The notes: generated by a model not told the origin, from the letters alone. A DNA stretch of 64,000 bases from Acidobacteriota bacterium (GCA_018269055.1 JAFDVI010000024.1:372001-436000); one strand, 5' to 3'; shown: positions 11,672 to 21,162, counted from the stretch's first letter. Translations and numbers: made by a program.

Positions 11672-12613
11672 TCAGGGTTTTGCTCCCACAGCCTTTTTCA
11701 ACGGTTCCAGCCGTTTGCGTGTGGCTTCGGCTTCCGGGTCGGGCGGCGGCGGATTCAATATCCGCGCCAGAAACGCCAGGCCTTCCATTGCGCGCGGGCG
11801 AATCGTCCGCCCGACGTGGTCGGCTCCGCGAACCAGATGATATTCGTGCGGAATTTTCTGATCCCACAAAATGCGATGCAAAAACTCCGTCGCTTCGTGC
11901 AGGTAAAACATGTCTTCGTCGCCGGCTTCGATGTAAATGCCCAAGTGCGCCGCGCGCAGTTTTTCGGCTCGGTTGGTGGCAATCGTGGCGACGTTGTTGG
12001 CTTCCCAATATGCTTCATCGAACGGTTTGCCGAAGATGGTTTCCATCAAATCCTGACTGCGATAAAACTTGTACTTTGAACCGAGGTCTTTCCATTTCAA
12101 CACCGGGTCAATCCCTGGTTCCATGGCCACCACTGCCGCGAACTTTTCGGGATATTTGAATGCCAATCGCAACCCGCCCATTCCGCCCATTGAAATTCCG
12201 AACAGCAACGTGCCCGGGCGTTCGCGCGAAACTTTGTATTTGCCGCGCAAATGGTCCAGAAACTCAGTGGCAAGGAATGTTTCCCACTTTTGCGAACCGT
12301 CCCGGTAATCCATGTAAAACGACCGCGCGACGCTCGGCGTCGCCACTACCATCGGCGGCAATGTTCCCGCCTTCCACATTTCGTCGAAGGTCGGGCGCAT
12401 TCGCGCCAGAAAACTTTTGTCGCCTCCGCCGCCATGCAAAAACAGCAGCAGCGGCAATGGCTCTTTCGCGGTGTCGTATCCATCCGGCAACAATGCGGCA
12501 TATTCCACCGGGCTGGGCACGAGTTTCGTTTCAACCTTGGCGTCCAGAAGCTGGCTGGCCAGACTGTTCTTCACAGAAAACAACAGCAACAAAACTAAAA
12601 TCAGTTTTCGCAT
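11672..12613 (-). CDS. Secreted alpha/beta-hydrolase (esterase D-like)
   Basis: A 313-residue exported serine hydrolase. A signal peptide covers about residues 1-19. The oxyanion segment HGGGGD is at residues 60-65 and the nucleophile elbow GISMGG puts the catalytic Ser near 141. An Asp in AGDEDMFYLHE and a His in RGADHVGRTI are reasonable triad partners. The fold resembles PHB-depolymerase, feruloyl-esterase and esterase-D-like enzymes. It lies 20 bases upstream of the sulfatase and divergent from the secreted Gfo/Idh-like gene, from which it is separated by 143 bases that probably hold both promoters. Ester hydrolysis of a plant or algal polymer is plausible; the substrate cannot be told. 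Confidence 0.85.
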   Translation of the reverse strand: MRKLILVLLLLFSVKNSLASQLLDAKVETKLVPSPVEYAALLPDGYDTAKEPLPLLLFLHGGGGDKSFLARMRPTFDEMWKAGTLPPMVVATPSVARSFYMDYRDGSQKWETFLATEFLDHLRGKYKVSRERPGTLLFGISMGGMGGLRLAFKYPEKFAAVVAMEPGIDPVLKWKDLGSKYKFYRSQDLMETIFGKPFDEAYWEANNVATIATNRAEKLRAAHLGIYIEAGDEDMFYLHEATEFLHRILWDQKIPHEYHLVRGADHVGRTIRPRAMEGLAFLARILNPPPPDPEAEATRKRLEPLKKAVGAKP

Positions 12614-12756
12614 ACTCGCTTTTTCCTTTCGCTGAATGATGTTTCGGGTTCACGTTGATTGACAGTTTGCCGAATGGTAGGCCAGATTATTGGCCTGCTG
12701 TTTTTTTAGTCAATTCAATCGGCAACGCATCAATGCAAAATTCTAGGGAGAAGACA

Positions 12757-14181
12757 ATGAAACCAAAGTTTTCGCCTCGCGCAGCAACACTATTGTCGCT
12801 GCTTGTTCTGATAGCAGGGTTGACGGGAATTCCGACCGGAAATTCTCTTGCCCAACAAAAAAGCAAAGTTATGGAAGTCAAAATCATGACGCTCGATCCC
12901 GGCCACTTTCACGCCGGGTTGGTGCAGAAGGAAATGTACCCCGGCGTTTCGCCGCGCGTTCACGTATACGCGCCGCTGGGGTTTGACCTTTACGAACACC
13001 TGAAACGCATTGACGGGTTCAATACGCGCAAAGACAATCCTACGCACTGGGAAATGGAAATCCACGCCAGCGACAATCCGCTGCAACGATTGCTCAGCGA
13101 ACGCCCTGGCAACGTCGTCACCATTGCCGGACGCAATCAAGGCAAAATTGACAATATCAAAGCCCTGGTTGAAGGCGGGTTGAACGTGTTGGTGGATAAG
13201 CCCTGGATCATCAACGCGGCGGATTTTCCGAAGCTGGAAGCGACGTTCAAAACCGCCGAAGCGAAAAAGCTGATCGCGTACGACATCATGACGGAACGCT
13301 CGGAAATCACGACCGTTTTGCAAAAGGAATTGATCCACGCGCCGGACGTGTTCGGTGAAATGCAAAGGGGCAGCGAAAGCGATCCGGCGGTGTACATCGA
13401 AAGCATTCACCACATCCTGAAAGTCGTGGCCGGAGCGCCGAACATTCGCCCGGCATGGTTTTTTGATGTTAAACAGCAGGGTGAAGGCGTTTCCGACGTC
13501 GGCACGCATTTGGTTGATTTGATTCAGTGGATGCTGTTCCCAGAACAAATCATTGATTACCGCAAAGACGTCAACGTGATTTCTGGCAAACGCTGGCCGA
13601 CGGTGATGTCGCTGCCGGAATTTTCGCGCGTGACGAATGAAAAAGCGTTTCCCGATTACCTGTCCGCCAACATCAAAAACGGCAAGCTGGATTATTACTG
13701 CAACGGTTCGATGACATACGCGCTGCGAGGCGTTCATGCGAAGCTGGACGTGATTTGGAATTACGAAGCTCCGGCGGGAGGCGGCGACACACACGTAGCG
13801 ATTTTCAAGGGCACCAAATCCAGCTTGGAAATCCGCCAAGGCAAGGAAGAAAACTGGAAACCGGAGCTGTACGTCGTGCCAAATAGCGCCAGCAGCAAAG
13901 CGGCAATCCTGGCCGCGCTGAAAACCAAAGTGGCTTCGCTGCAATCGAAATATGCCGGTGTCGGCGTTGAAGAGCGCGGCAACAAACTTTGGGTGACGAT
14001 TCCGGACAAGTTCCGCGACGGCCACGAAGCCCACTTTGCCCAAGTCATGCGCCGCTTCCTGGGTTACTTGCGCGATCCGAAGACGCTGCCCGCCTGGGAA
14101 AATCCGAACATGCTGGCGAAGTACTACACGACAACCAAAGGCCTGGAGATGGGGTACCGCGCGACAACCGCATCGAAGTGA
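12757..14181 (+). CDS. Exported Gfo/Idh/MocA-like oxidoreductase
   Basis: A 474-residue protein with a Sec-type signal peptide ending near ANSLAQQ and a Gfo/Idh/MocA-like body. It keeps the family dinucleotide-fold features only loosely: [26 protein letters not shown] resembles the 'EKP' step of this family (here DKP), and the later half ([18 protein letters not shown]) matches the usual helix with His. It fits the 'putative oxidoreductase C-terminal domain' group common in Acidobacteria and Planctomycetes. ATG 12757 is chosen because AGGGAG precedes it by seven bases and the signal peptide follows at once. Divergent from the sulfatase/esterase pair, it may take part in sugar processing in the periplasm. 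Cofactor supply there is an open question. Confidence 0.8.
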   Translation: MKPKFSPRAATLLSLLVLIAGLTGIPTGNSLAQQKSKVMEVKIMTLDPGHFHAGLVQKEMYPGVSPRVHVYAPLGFDLYEHLKRIDGFNTRKDNPTHWEMEIHASDNPLQRLLSERPGNVVTIAGRNQGKIDNIKALVEGGLNVLVDKPWIINAADFPKLEATFKTAEAKKLIAYDIMTERSEITTVLQKELIHAPDVFGEMQRGSESDPAVYIESIHHILKVVAGAPNIRPAWFFDVKQQGEGVSDVGTHLVDLIQWMLFPEQIIDYRKDVNVISGKRWPTVMSLPEFSRVTNEKAFPDYLSANIKNGKLDYYCNGSMTYALRGVHAKLDVIWNYEAPAGGGDTHVAIFKGTKSSLEIRQGKEENWKPELYVVPNSASSKAAILAALKTKVASLQSKYAGVGVEERGNKLWVTIPDKFRDGHEAHFAQVMRRFLGYLRDPKTLPAWENPNMLAKYYTTTKGLEMGYRATTASK

Positions 14182-14243
14182 CGGGGGAATTGTTTTACAA
14201 TCACTCGTGTCCAGCGCAAGCTCGAAGTCAAGGAGACAATGCT

Positions 14244-14537
14244 ATGAGTCAAACGAGTGCAGCTTTAACGTCATCTCCGCAATGGATTCACGAAGAGACT
14301 GATGGCGTCAGCTACGATTACCTGCCTTTGGGAAAGTATGTTGTCGCTGCGCGCGGCGTTTGCGGCGGCCGTCCAACAATAAAACATCATCGGCTGGATG
14401 CGCGCCACGTGCTGGCCTTTTTCAATCGCGGCGACAGCGTTCAGCAAATCGCGGAGAATTATCGAATTCCTGCTGAAGCAGTTGAAGAAGTCATCCGACT
14501 GTCATCCCTTTTCGATTACGAAAAGAGTTACGCATGA
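14244..14537 (+). CDS. DUF433 antitoxin-like protein (second pair)
   Basis: A 97-residue DUF433 protein: YVVAARGVCGGRPTIKHHRL, RHVLAFFNRGDSVQQIAENY and IPAEAVEEVIRLS match the family helix-turn-helix region. ATG 14244 follows AGGAGA by nine bases. The last four bases ATGA overlap the start of the next gene, the usual coupling of antitoxin and toxin. It differs strongly from the DUF433 protein at 4756, so the two pairs are not recent copies of each other. Confidence 0.8.
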   Translation: MSQTSAALTSSPQWIHEETDGVSYDYLPLGKYVVAARGVCGGRPTIKHHRLDARHVLAFFNRGDSVQQIAENYRIPAEAVEEVIRLSSLFDYEKSYA

Positions 14538-14902
14538 TCGTGCTGGATGAGCAGTTGATAGACCCAAAAATCGTGGAGAACTTTCAGCATTGGTACAAAG
14601 GCTTTGTTACCAACATCCTTGACCTCGGACCGCGCACGCAGGTTGACGACGATGCCATTCCAACATTGTTGAGAGCGGTTAAACAACCGACTTTTGTGAC
14701 CATCAACTACTCCGACTTTTGGAAGAAAGCGAAAGTCAGCCGATCTTATTGCATCATCTGCCTGAAGCTTTCAGGAGAACGCAGCCGAGAAGTTCCCCGC
14801 CTGGTTCAAAGCTTGTTGAAGATGAAAGAGTACTCGACAAAACGCGCCAGAATGGGAAAGGTGATTTCCTGGAGCGATGGCAAGATTAACCATAATGAGT
14901 AA
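14534..14902 (+). CDS. PIN-like (DUF5615-type) toxin, second pair
   Basis: A 122-residue protein whose start overlaps the DUF433 stop (ATGA). The PIN-like layout is visible: IVLDEQLID at the N-terminus, VDDDAIPTLLRAVKQPTFVTIN in the middle and NYSDFW where DUF5615 proteins have NxxDF. Lys/Arg-rich residues fill the tail. It is divergent from the toxin at 5087. RNase activity is expected from the fold but not shown. The downstream O-methyltransferase starts seven bases later, so it may share the transcript although the functions seem unrelated. Confidence 0.68.
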   Translation: MIVLDEQLIDPKIVENFQHWYKGFVTNILDLGPRTQVDDDAIPTLLRAVKQPTFVTINYSDFWKKAKVSRSYCIICLKLSGERSREVPRLVQSLLKMKEYSTKRARMGKVISWSDGKINHNE

Positions 14903-14908
14903 TCTACT

Positions 14909-15580
14909 ATGTCAAATAACTTTCTGGCCCTGACCGAACAAATTTACGCTTACATGCTGAACAATTCGTTGCGCGAACCGGACGTGTTGCGCCGGTTGCG
15001 CGAAGAAACAGAAGCCACAAACCCGCACGCCATCATGGCGATTTCGCCCGTGCAGGGGCAGTTCATGATGTTGCTGCTGAAATTGATCGGCGCGAAAAAG
15101 ACGCTGGAAGTCGGCGTGTTCACCGGCTACAGCTCGCTTTGCACAGCGCTGACAATTCCGGCTGACGGCCACGTGTACGCCTGCGATGTCAGCGAAGAAT
15201 GGACTTCGGTTGCGCGGCGATATTGGGCGGAAGCGGGCGTGGCGGACAAAATCACCTTGAAGCTGGCGCCTGCGACTGAAACCCTGGATGCATTTTTAGC
15301 GGATGGACAGGCGGGAACATTTGATTTCGCGTTCATTGACGCCGACAAATCGAATTACGACGGATATTACGAACGCGCGCTGAAACTCGTTCGCAAAGGC
15401 GGCTTGCTGGTGTTCGACAATATGCTTTGGTACGGAAAAGTCGCCGACCAAAGCGTGATGGATGCTGACACCGTCGCCTTGCGCGCATTGAACGCCAAGC
15501 TGCATCAAGACGACCGCGTCTTTACCAGCCTGTTCGGCATCGGCGACGGCATGCATTTGGCGATCAAGCAGTGCGATTAA
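14909..15580 (+). CDS. SAM-dependent O-methyltransferase (CCoAOMT-like)
   Basis: A 223-residue class I methyltransferase of the caffeoyl-CoA/catechol O-methyltransferase type (Methyltransf_3). The SAM site is seen as KTLEVGVFTGYSSLCTALT, the acidic residue as VYACDVSEEW, and the metal/substrate motif as FIDADKSNYDGYYE with VFDNMLWYGKV after it. The length is normal. No strong ribosome site precedes ATG 14909, which is only seven bases after the PIN-like stop. A hairpin terminator follows. The acceptor is probably a catechol-like phenol in a divalent-metal dependent reaction, by family. Confidence 0.9.
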   Translation: MSNNFLALTEQIYAYMLNNSLREPDVLRRLREETEATNPHAIMAISPVQGQFMMLLLKLIGAKKTLEVGVFTGYSSLCTALTIPADGHVYACDVSEEWTSVARRYWAEAGVADKITLKLAPATETLDAFLADGQAGTFDFAFIDADKSNYDGYYERALKLVRKGGLLVFDNMLWYGKVADQSVMDADTVALRALNAKLHQDDRVFTSLFGIGDGMHLAIKQCD

Positions 15581-15610
15581 GTTGGAATCCGCATCATCGA
15601 ATGCGCTACG

Positions 15611-15639
15611 ATGGCACAGGCACTATATGTCTGTGCCAT
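15611..15639 (+). terminator. Hairpin terminator after the O-methyltransferase
   Basis: A nine-base perfect stem (15611-15619 with 15631-15639) with an 11-base loop is followed by TTCTTATTTC. It sits 30 bases after the methyltransferase stop and 39 bases before the cbs start. Confidence 0.6.
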
Positions 15640-15677
15640 TTCTTATTTCACCCAATGTCTACGCAATCTGAAATTTT

Positions 15678-17039
15678 ATGAACTACAAAAACAACATTCT
15701 GGAACTGATCGGCGATACGCCACTGGTCAAATTGAACAAGTTGAATCGTGGATTGAGGCCGTTGATGCTGGCCAAAATCGAATCCTTAAATCCCGGCGGC
15801 AGCGTCAAAGATCGCATTGGCCAGGCGATGATTGATCGCGCCGAGCGGTTGGGCGAACTCAAACCCGGCGGCACGGTCGTCGAAGCCACCAGTGGAAACA
15901 CAGGTATCGGATTGGCGCTGACCTGCGCCGTGCGCGGGTATCGTTCGATCTTCGTGATGACGGACAAATGCAGCCAGGAAAAGGTTCGTTACCTGAAAGC
16001 GCTTGGTTCGGATGTGATCGTCGTTCCGGCGGCGGCCAAAATGGATTCGCCGGATCATTACGTCAATACGGCCAAACGCATTGCGGCGGAAACGCCGAAT
16101 GCGATTTTGACCAACCAGTACGGCAATCCCGCCAACCCCGAAGTTCATTACCAAACCACCGGCCCGGAAATTTGGGAAGCGACCGAAGGCAAAATCACGC
16201 ATTTCGTGGCCGGAATGGGAACCGGCGGAACGATCAGCGGAACGGCGCGGTACCTGAAAGAAAAAAATCCGGCAATACGGGTCGTCGGCGCTGACCCGTA
16301 TGGTTCCGCGATCAAAGGCTTCAAGGAAACCGGCCACCTGATGGCTGCATCGCCTTATCTGGTCGAAGGCATCGGCCAGGAAATCATTCCCGACAACGTT
16401 CAACTGAAATACATTGATGAAATCGTCAACGTCACCGACCGCGATTCGTTCAACACAGCTCGGCGGTTGGGCCGCGAAGAAGGAATTTTTTGCGGTGGCA
16501 GTTCAGGAACCATCGCCTGGGCGGCGCTGAAAGTCGCCGAAAACCTGAGCGAAAACGACATTCTGGTGTTCATCATCTGCGACACGGGCGAACGGTATCT
16601 GTCGAAGTTCCTGTCCGATGAATGGATGAAGGAAAAACGATTACTCGGCGATGAACGAATGACCATTGGATTGTTGAATGAACTGAAGCTTCACGCGGGC
16701 AAGTTGCGGCTGATTTCGGTTGCGCCTGACGCCAAAGTCCGCGAGGCGCTGGATTTGATGAACAATCACGGATTGTCGCAATTGCCTGTCATCGAAGATG
16801 GCAAATCGGTTGGCAGCGTTCGTGAAAGCAGAATCGTGGCTCAACTATTGGATAACCGAGATTTGATTGAATCTCCGGTTACTGAGTTGATGGATGCGTC
16901 TTTTCCGGTTGTTGGCGAAATGGTGGAAGTGCAACGCGCCAAGCAATACCTGAAAGAATCGCCTGCCATCTTGGTCGAAGAATACGGACGCATCGTAGGC
17001 ATTGTCACACGACACGACGTTCTGGACATCGAAGCCTGA
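15678..17039 (+). CDS. cbs: Cystathionine beta-synthase
   Basis: A PLP enzyme joining serine (or O-acetylserine) and homocysteine to cystathionine, the first step of reverse transsulfuration. The 453-residue protein has the PLP lysine in GGSVKDR near residue 43, the phosphate/substrate loop TSGNTG near 72, and the PLP-phosphate loop GTGGTISG near 180. Two CBS domains fill about residues 340-453 ([37 protein letters not shown]). The C-terminal CBS pair separates it from plain cysteine synthase. No strong ribosome site is seen before ATG 15678. No cystathionine lyase is next to it; the following genes are on the other strand beyond a shared terminator. Confidence 0.93.
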   Translation: MNYKNNILELIGDTPLVKLNKLNRGLRPLMLAKIESLNPGGSVKDRIGQAMIDRAERLGELKPGGTVVEATSGNTGIGLALTCAVRGYRSIFVMTDKCSQEKVRYLKALGSDVIVVPAAAKMDSPDHYVNTAKRIAAETPNAILTNQYGNPANPEVHYQTTGPEIWEATEGKITHFVAGMGTGGTISGTARYLKEKNPAIRVVGADPYGSAIKGFKETGHLMAASPYLVEGIGQEIIPDNVQLKYIDEIVNVTDRDSFNTARRLGREEGIFCGGSSGTIAWAALKVAENLSENDILVFIICDTGERYLSKFLSDEWMKEKRLLGDERMTIGLLNELKLHAGKLRLISVAPDAKVREALDLMNNHGLSQLPVIEDGKSVGSVRESRIVAQLLDNRDLIESPVTELMDASFPVVGEMVEVQRAKQYLKESPAILVEEYGRIVGIVTRHDVLDIEA

Positions 17040-17069
17040 AAAACTCCGAGTGAGTTCGATTAAGGAAAG

Positions 17070-17101
17070 AAAGGGCGTGGTCAGTTTTCACCACGCCCTT
17101 T
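17070..17101. terminator. Bidirectional terminator between cbs and carbonic anhydrase
   Basis: A 12-bp perfect stem (17070-17081 with 17090-17101) with an eight-base loop has A-rich sequence on the left and TTT on the right. It sits between two convergent genes, 30 bases from one stop and 7 from the other, so it can serve both directions. Confidence 0.8.
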
Positions 17102-17107
17102 CCGCGT

Positions 17108-17749
17108 TTAATCGTCAAAATGAAATTTGTAAATGTCGTCAATCTTCGTTTCCGGCGTCAGTTTGAACAGATCGTTGAGCACGCCTGTATGAAGATCGTA
17201 AACCCATCCGTGAATGAATGGGCCAACGCCATTCCCCGAATGCCAGGCCTGTTGGATGATCGAAGTTTCAGCTAAATGCCAAACCTGTTCCTGGACATTT
17301 AACTCCACCAAACGGCGAAAGCGTTTTTCTGCATCGGTAATCCCATCCAGCTCATGTTCGTGAGTGCGATAAACGTCTTTGATGTGCCGCAACCATTTGT
17401 TGATCAGTCCCAGATTTTTGTTGGACAAAGCGTTTTTGACGCCGCCACATCCATAATGCCCACAGACGATGATGTGTTTGACTTTCAACACTTCGACCGC
17501 GTATTGCACCACGCTGAGCATGTTGAAATCCGTGTGGATGACCAGATTGGCGACGTTTCGGTGAACAAACAATTCGCCGGGTTGCGTGCCTGTCACCTCT
17601 TCGGCGGGCACACGGCTATCGGAACAACCGATCCACAGGAATTCGGGGGTTTGGTCCTTTGCCATACGCGAGAAATAATCCTCGCGCACGTCCAACCGCT
17701 CTTTCACCCACGCTTTGTTAGCCAGCAATAGCTTTTCGTAACTTTCCAT
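17108..17749 (-). CDS. Beta-class carbonic anhydrase
   Basis: A 213-residue zinc enzyme interconverting CO2 and bicarbonate. The beta-class ligands are present: Cys42 and Asp44/Arg46 in GCSDSR, and His98 and Cys101 in CGHYGCGG. The family segment [13 protein letters not shown] is complete, and the length is normal. No signal peptide is seen, so it is cytosolic. AAGGAGG seven bases upstream fixes the ATG at 17749, which lies inside the end of the upstream SulP gene (32-base overlap), so the two proteins are translationally coupled. The SulP partner suggests bicarbonate uptake or pH/carbon supply rather than sulfate transport. Confidence 0.94.
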   Translation of the reverse strand: MESYEKLLLANKAWVKERLDVREDYFSRMAKDQTPEFLWIGCSDSRVPAEEVTGTQPGELFVHRNVANLVIHTDFNMLSVVQYAVEVLKVKHIIVCGHYGCGGVKNALSNKNLGLINKWLRHIKDVYRTHEHELDGITDAEKRFRRLVELNVQEQVWHLAETSIIQQAWHSGNGVGPFIHGWVYDLHTGVLNDLFKLTPETKIDDIYKFHFDD

Positions 17750-19331
17750 CTATTCCTCCTTTTAGAAACACTTGTGATTTCGACTCAAAATTTTTCAGTT
17801 CGACTTTGATATTTTTGTGGCGAGCCGCTTCCTGGAAATCGGCGACGACATCGTAAATATCCCCGTCAATGTAAATTGCCTTGGTTGCGTCCAGAACCAG
17901 ATTGGAATTTTCCGGAATGGATAACAGCTTGTCTTTCAAAGCCGTTTTATTGACGAAGGAAACGTCTTTGTTGAATCGCAAGAGGTAATTATTGCCCTGG
18001 TGGACCAGGGTCATGGAATCGTGATGGTTGGTTTTGATCACGACCAAAACGCCAACCGCGATGCCGATGGCAATTCCCACCAGCAAATCCGTAAACACGA
18101 TGGCAAGAACCGTCACGATGAACGGCAGGAAATCATCCCATCCGGCTTTGTACATTTTCTTGTACAGGTGAACCTTCGTCAGTTTGTACCCGACCATAAA
18201 CAGGATCGCCGCCAGACAAGCCAACGGAATTCGATTCAGCAATCCGGGAATCAACAAAACGCAGAAAAACAACAGGATTCCATGGAAGAACGCCGACATG
18301 CGGGTTCGGCTTCCGGCGTAAACGTTTGCCGAGCTGCGCACGATCACGGAGGTAATCGGAAGACCGCCAATCAGACCGGAAATGAAATTCCCGACGCCCT
18401 GCGCTTTCAGTTCGCGGTTGGTAGGAGAAATCCGGCGAAACGGGTCCAACTTATCCGTCGCTTCCAGGGACAACAGGGATTCAATGCTGCCGACTACGGC
18501 AATCGTCAGCGCCGTGATGTAAACCTGTTTGTTTGTCAGCGCCGACCAATCGGGAAAGGTGAACTGGTGAAAGAAATCAGACAGGCTGGCTGCGACGGGC
18601 AACGCTACCAGATGACTGTCTTCGGCTTTCAGATGAAAACCATTCAGACTGACCCGGAAAGCTTCGTTCAACAGCACGCCCAATATCACAACGACCAGCG
18701 GACCAGGAACCAGCTTGAAAAATTTCATTCGTTGCAGGAATGGGCGTTCCCACAAAATCAAAACCGTCATCGAAACGATTGTGATGATGATTGCCGCTGG
18801 ACTGGCTGAATAGATTGCATTCAGGATGTCGCCGAGCGTGTTGCTTTTGGCGTCCAGTTCGAAAAAGAAATCGAAGTCCCCTTCGTAATGGACATCGCGG
18901 CCCAATGCGTGCGGGATTTGTTTCAAAATGATGACGATTCCGATGGCGGCCAACATTCCTTTGATCACGGCGTTTGGAACGTAATTCCCAATCACGCCCG
19001 CGCGGGCAAACCCCAGAACCAACTGGAAAAGTCCTGAAAGCACAACTGCCACCAGAAAAACCCTGTAAGAACCGAGGTTTTGAATTGACGTCGCAACGAT
19101 TACGGCCAAACCTGCCGCCGGGCCACTGACACTGACTTCGGACGCCGAAAGTGTTGCGATTACGGTTCCGCCAATGATTCCGGCGATGATCCCGGAAAAT
19201 AGTGGCGCTCCGGATGCCAACGCAATGCCCAGGCATAACGGCAACGCGACCAGAAAGACCACCAGACCTGACGGCATATCGTATTTCAGATTATTGATGA
19301 CGCCAGGTCGGAAGTCTGAAAATTCAGACAT
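17718..19331 (-). CDS. SulP-family anion transporter with short STAS tail
   Basis: A 537-residue inner-membrane permease of the SulP/SLC26 family. About 11-13 hydrophobic segments are seen, with the first-helix signature [33 protein letters not shown] for the binding half-helix and [20 protein letters not shown] later. The C-terminus has a STAS-like domain of about 90 residues ([20 protein letters not shown]). The start at 19331 has GGAGG seven bases upstream; 33 further in-frame residues upstream are not needed. Overlap with carbonic anhydrase favours bicarbonate (BicA-like) as substrate, but sulfate cannot be excluded from sequence. Confidence 0.9.
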   Translation of the reverse strand: MSEFSDFRPGVINNLKYDMPSGLVVFLVALPLCLGIALASGAPLFSGIIAGIIGGTVIATLSASEVSVSGPAAGLAVIVATSIQNLGSYRVFLVAVVLSGLFQLVLGFARAGVIGNYVPNAVIKGMLAAIGIVIILKQIPHALGRDVHYEGDFDFFFELDAKSNTLGDILNAIYSASPAAIIITIVSMTVLILWERPFLQRMKFFKLVPGPLVVVILGVLLNEAFRVSLNGFHLKAEDSHLVALPVAASLSDFFHQFTFPDWSALTNKQVYITALTIAVVGSIESLLSLEATDKLDPFRRISPTNRELKAQGVGNFISGLIGGLPITSVIVRSSANVYAGSRTRMSAFFHGILLFFCVLLIPGLLNRIPLACLAAILFMVGYKLTKVHLYKKMYKAGWDDFLPFIVTVLAIVFTDLLVGIAIGIAVGVLVVIKTNHHDSMTLVHQGNNYLLRFNKDVSFVNKTALKDKLLSIPENSNLVLDATKAIYIDGDIYDVVADFQEAARHKNIKVELKNFESKSQVFLKGGIDGKLRKAIAG

Positions 19332-19533
19332 AACGTTCCTCCAAAAATGCTTTGCCCAACAGGGTTCCGGTCGGATTGATGGCAGACGACTGATTTCTGG
19401 CCAGTCGCCCACGTCCGCACACAAAGACACACACTTTTTGGCAAAGCGTAAGAATCAGATTTTTCGGATTGATAGAAACTGGATTGGAGCGTGATTCTCA
19501 GCCTTGCAGCGTTAAAACAAACGGTTACGGCTT

Positions 19534-19549
19534 CAGACGAATTCGTCTG
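19534..19549. promoter_or_regulatory. Perfect 16-bp palindrome upstream of SulP/carbonic anhydrase
   Basis: CAGACGAATTCGTCTG reads the same on both strands. It lies about 200 bases upstream of the SulP start within a 259-base gene-free stretch (19332-19590) and about 40 bases after the small-protein gene. A dimeric repressor or activator site is possible. The rest of the stretch shows no clear promoter. Confidence 0.4.
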
Positions 19550-19590
19550 GTTTCCGCGTATACAATTTTGACGAGAATCCGCTTGAGGAG

Positions 19591-19944
19591 CTAAGCAGGA
19601 GGACCGCGTAATATAGGTGGCGATACTTGCCAGAAACAGGTTGGGCAGGAATGAAAGCGCTCCAGAACCGGAAGGCGACGAAGTTCCTCCAAAGCTTGGG
19701 GCGAAATGATGAGTTGTTTTTTTCGATTCTGCAGCCTGCGGGATTCCAGGTGTGAAAGACAAGCTCCCTTATGCTCAATGATCTCCAGGATTTCGTTCGA
19801 GGATTCCTGCGGCAAATTATTTGCCCGCACCGGGCCTGAGGCAAAAACCAAACACGACGCCAGCGCCAGCAAAATTGCTGACAGTTTCGCGTAGGCAATT
19901 CTGAACAGTCTTTTGTTCCTTGCTTCGTGGTTATTCATTGGCAT
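19591..19944 (-). CDS. Small exported protein with R-G-P-P-A tail (family copy B)
   Basis: A 117-residue protein of no known family to me. An N-terminal basic stretch and hydrophobic segment (LSAILLALASCLVFASG) with cleavage expected near VRANN indicates export. The mature part is charged, includes SRRL and CPTC, and ends LPVLERF...SPPILRGPPA. It is clearly paralogous to the protein at 21120: shared AY-KL, LLAL, CLV, SRRL, LPVL--F and SPP-LR-PP. The start overlaps the end of the VWFA gene by 14 bases (ATG 19944, or ATG 19938), so it is translated with it. The R-[AG]-P-P tail recalls DUF2946-like small proteins, which I mention only as resemblance. Confidence 0.68.
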   Translation of the reverse strand: MPMNNHEARNKRLFRIAYAKLSAILLALASCLVFASGPVRANNLPQESSNEILEIIEHKGACLSHLESRRLQNRKKQLIISPQALEELRRLPVLERFHSCPTCFWQVSPPILRGPPA

Positions 19945-20902
19945 TGGTCAACCCGTTCTTGTTGAACTGTGGGGAACTGGCTACAGCGTAATAACCGGCT
20001 TTTGCTCGCACTGAAAGTTTCAATGTGCTGAGTGGAGCCGCGAGCTTTACTTTCAAATTCCGCCATTTCCCATCGAAACCAACATTGGTTGGCGCATAAC
20101 CGACCGAATACCGCTGCCGCATTTCCAAGGCAATTTGGTCAAAAACTTCGACGACTTGATCCGCCGTTTCCGGCGTGAAGGCTTTGCCGCCGGTGTGCGT
20201 GGACAGGGTGCGCAAATCTTCCGCTCCCCAAAATCGTGGAAGATGACTGTCTTCGGTAATCACGGCATATACAGACAGTCCGGCTTCGGAAACCATCTGT
20301 TTCAACTTTCGCAACGTCGTCCGTGAACGATTGTCTTCGCCGTCGCTGATAATTACCAAAGCACGTTTTGACCATCGGCCTTTTTTGACCAACTCAATCG
20401 CTGTTGCCACTGCATCGAACAAGGCTGTATTGCCTTCGGAAGAAGAATTGTTGATGGCGCGCGCCAACGCTTCGCCATCATAAACACGTTCCAGCACGGT
20501 TTGCGTTTTGTCACTAAACGCAACCAACGAATATTCATCATCGGCGTGCCCGGTTTGGATAAACCGCGTGAGCGCTTCTTTCGCTCGTTGATTTCTTTCT
20601 CCTTTCATCGAACCGGAAAGATCAAACACAATTCCGATGCTCGCAGGCCCGTCGTCTGTGCCAAAGAACGCAATTTCCTGTGCAACCCCGTCTTCAAAGA
20701 TCGCGAATGCATTGCGATCCAGGCCGGTAAAATATCGTCCCTGTTGGTCGGTCACGCTGATCGAAACGGAAACCAAGTCCGTATTCAGCACCAACGCATC
20801 GGCGCGCCCTGGCTCCACAATTGACCGTGTTTGCGCTGCAGCAGTCCCAACCAAAAACGCGATCATCAGAGTAAAAGCTCCTGAAAAACTTGTTCGCTTC
20901 AT
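19931..20902 (-). CDS. VWFA-related Acidobacterial-type secreted protein (1)
   Basis: A 323-residue exported protein. The signal peptide is about residues 1-23 (ending GTAAAQT). A first domain (LVSVSISVTDQQGRYFTGL...FAIFEDGVAQEI) is the beta-sandwich found before the VWA domain in this family. The VWA domain has the MIDAS motif D-L-S-G-S in IVFDLSGSMKGE, a Thr region near NTALFDAVATAIEL and ALVIISDGEDNRS. The end reads QRYSVGYAPTN, usual for these proteins, which are very numerous in Acidobacteria and of unknown role. It overlaps an upstream small gene (ATGA) and a downstream one (14 bases), forming a compact operon. AAGGAAGG precedes the ATG. Confidence 0.9.
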   Translation of the reverse strand: MKRTSFSGAFTLMIAFLVGTAAAQTRSIVEPGRADALVLNTDLVSVSISVTDQQGRYFTGLDRNAFAIFEDGVAQEIAFFGTDDGPASIGIVFDLSGSMKGERNQRAKEALTRFIQTGHADDEYSLVAFSDKTQTVLERVYDGEALARAINNSSSEGNTALFDAVATAIELVKKGRWSKRALVIISDGEDNRSRTTLRKLKQMVSEAGLSVYAVITEDSHLPRFWGAEDLRTLSTHTGGKAFTPETADQVVEVFDQIALEMRQRYSVGYAPTNVGFDGKWRNLKVKLAAPLSTLKLSVRAKAGYYAVASSPQFNKNGLTNANE

Positions 20903-21162
20903 GGCCCATCCTTCCTTTCAATCCCTTGAGAACTCAGGCCTGCATGTTGGCAGACGTCAACTTCAAGGGGATAAACCAATTGTTTCAGCAGAGTGGGTTC
21001 TGGCAATTGGGCCGCCTTCTCAAGCCGGTACAAAGCATGCTCGTCGGCAAACGCACGAAGTATTGCCTTTAAACCTTGTTCAGATTTTGTTTGAGAATTG
21101 AGAAAACAGCCACACGCGGTTAGACCGGAGGCGCTCGAAGGGTCGGAGGCGAACAGAAGCAA
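20899..21162 (-). CDS. Hypothetical small protein inside the VWFA operon
   Basis: An 87-residue frame fills the gap between the small exported protein and the VWFA gene. Its stop overlaps the VWFA start as ATGA, and its listed ATG 21162 lies 43 bases inside the upstream gene. The sequence SEQGLKAILRAFADEHALYRLEKAAQLPEP looks like real helical protein and not low-complexity noise. There is no signal peptide and I recognise no family. A later non-ATG start is possible (there is no in-frame ATG after the first). It could also be an untranslated spacer; the tight overlaps are the only support. Confidence 0.35.
   Translation of the reverse strand: MLLFASDPSSASGLTACGCFLNSQTKSEQGLKAILRAFADEHALYRLEKAAQLPEPTLLKQLVYPLEVDVCQHAGLSSQGIERKDGP

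Noticed and set aside
11652..12008. 119-residue N-terminal extension of the sulfatase
   Set aside because: It lies within the esterase gene, is Arg/Ser/His-rich, and the ATG at 11651 has a GGAGG site and a signal peptide.
12790..14043. A 417-codon open frame on the minus strand inside the Gfo/Idh-like gene
   Set aside because: It mirrors the codon pattern of the plus-strand gene, has no domain or signal, and the sense gene has a clear signal peptide and ribosome site.
15678..17039. Cysteine synthase as an alternative for cbs
   Set aside because: The two C-terminal CBS domains and the overall length fit cystathionine beta-synthase better.
18000..18809. Plus-strand frame inside the SulP gene
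   Set aside because: Gln/Arg/His-rich shadow of a membrane protein gene.
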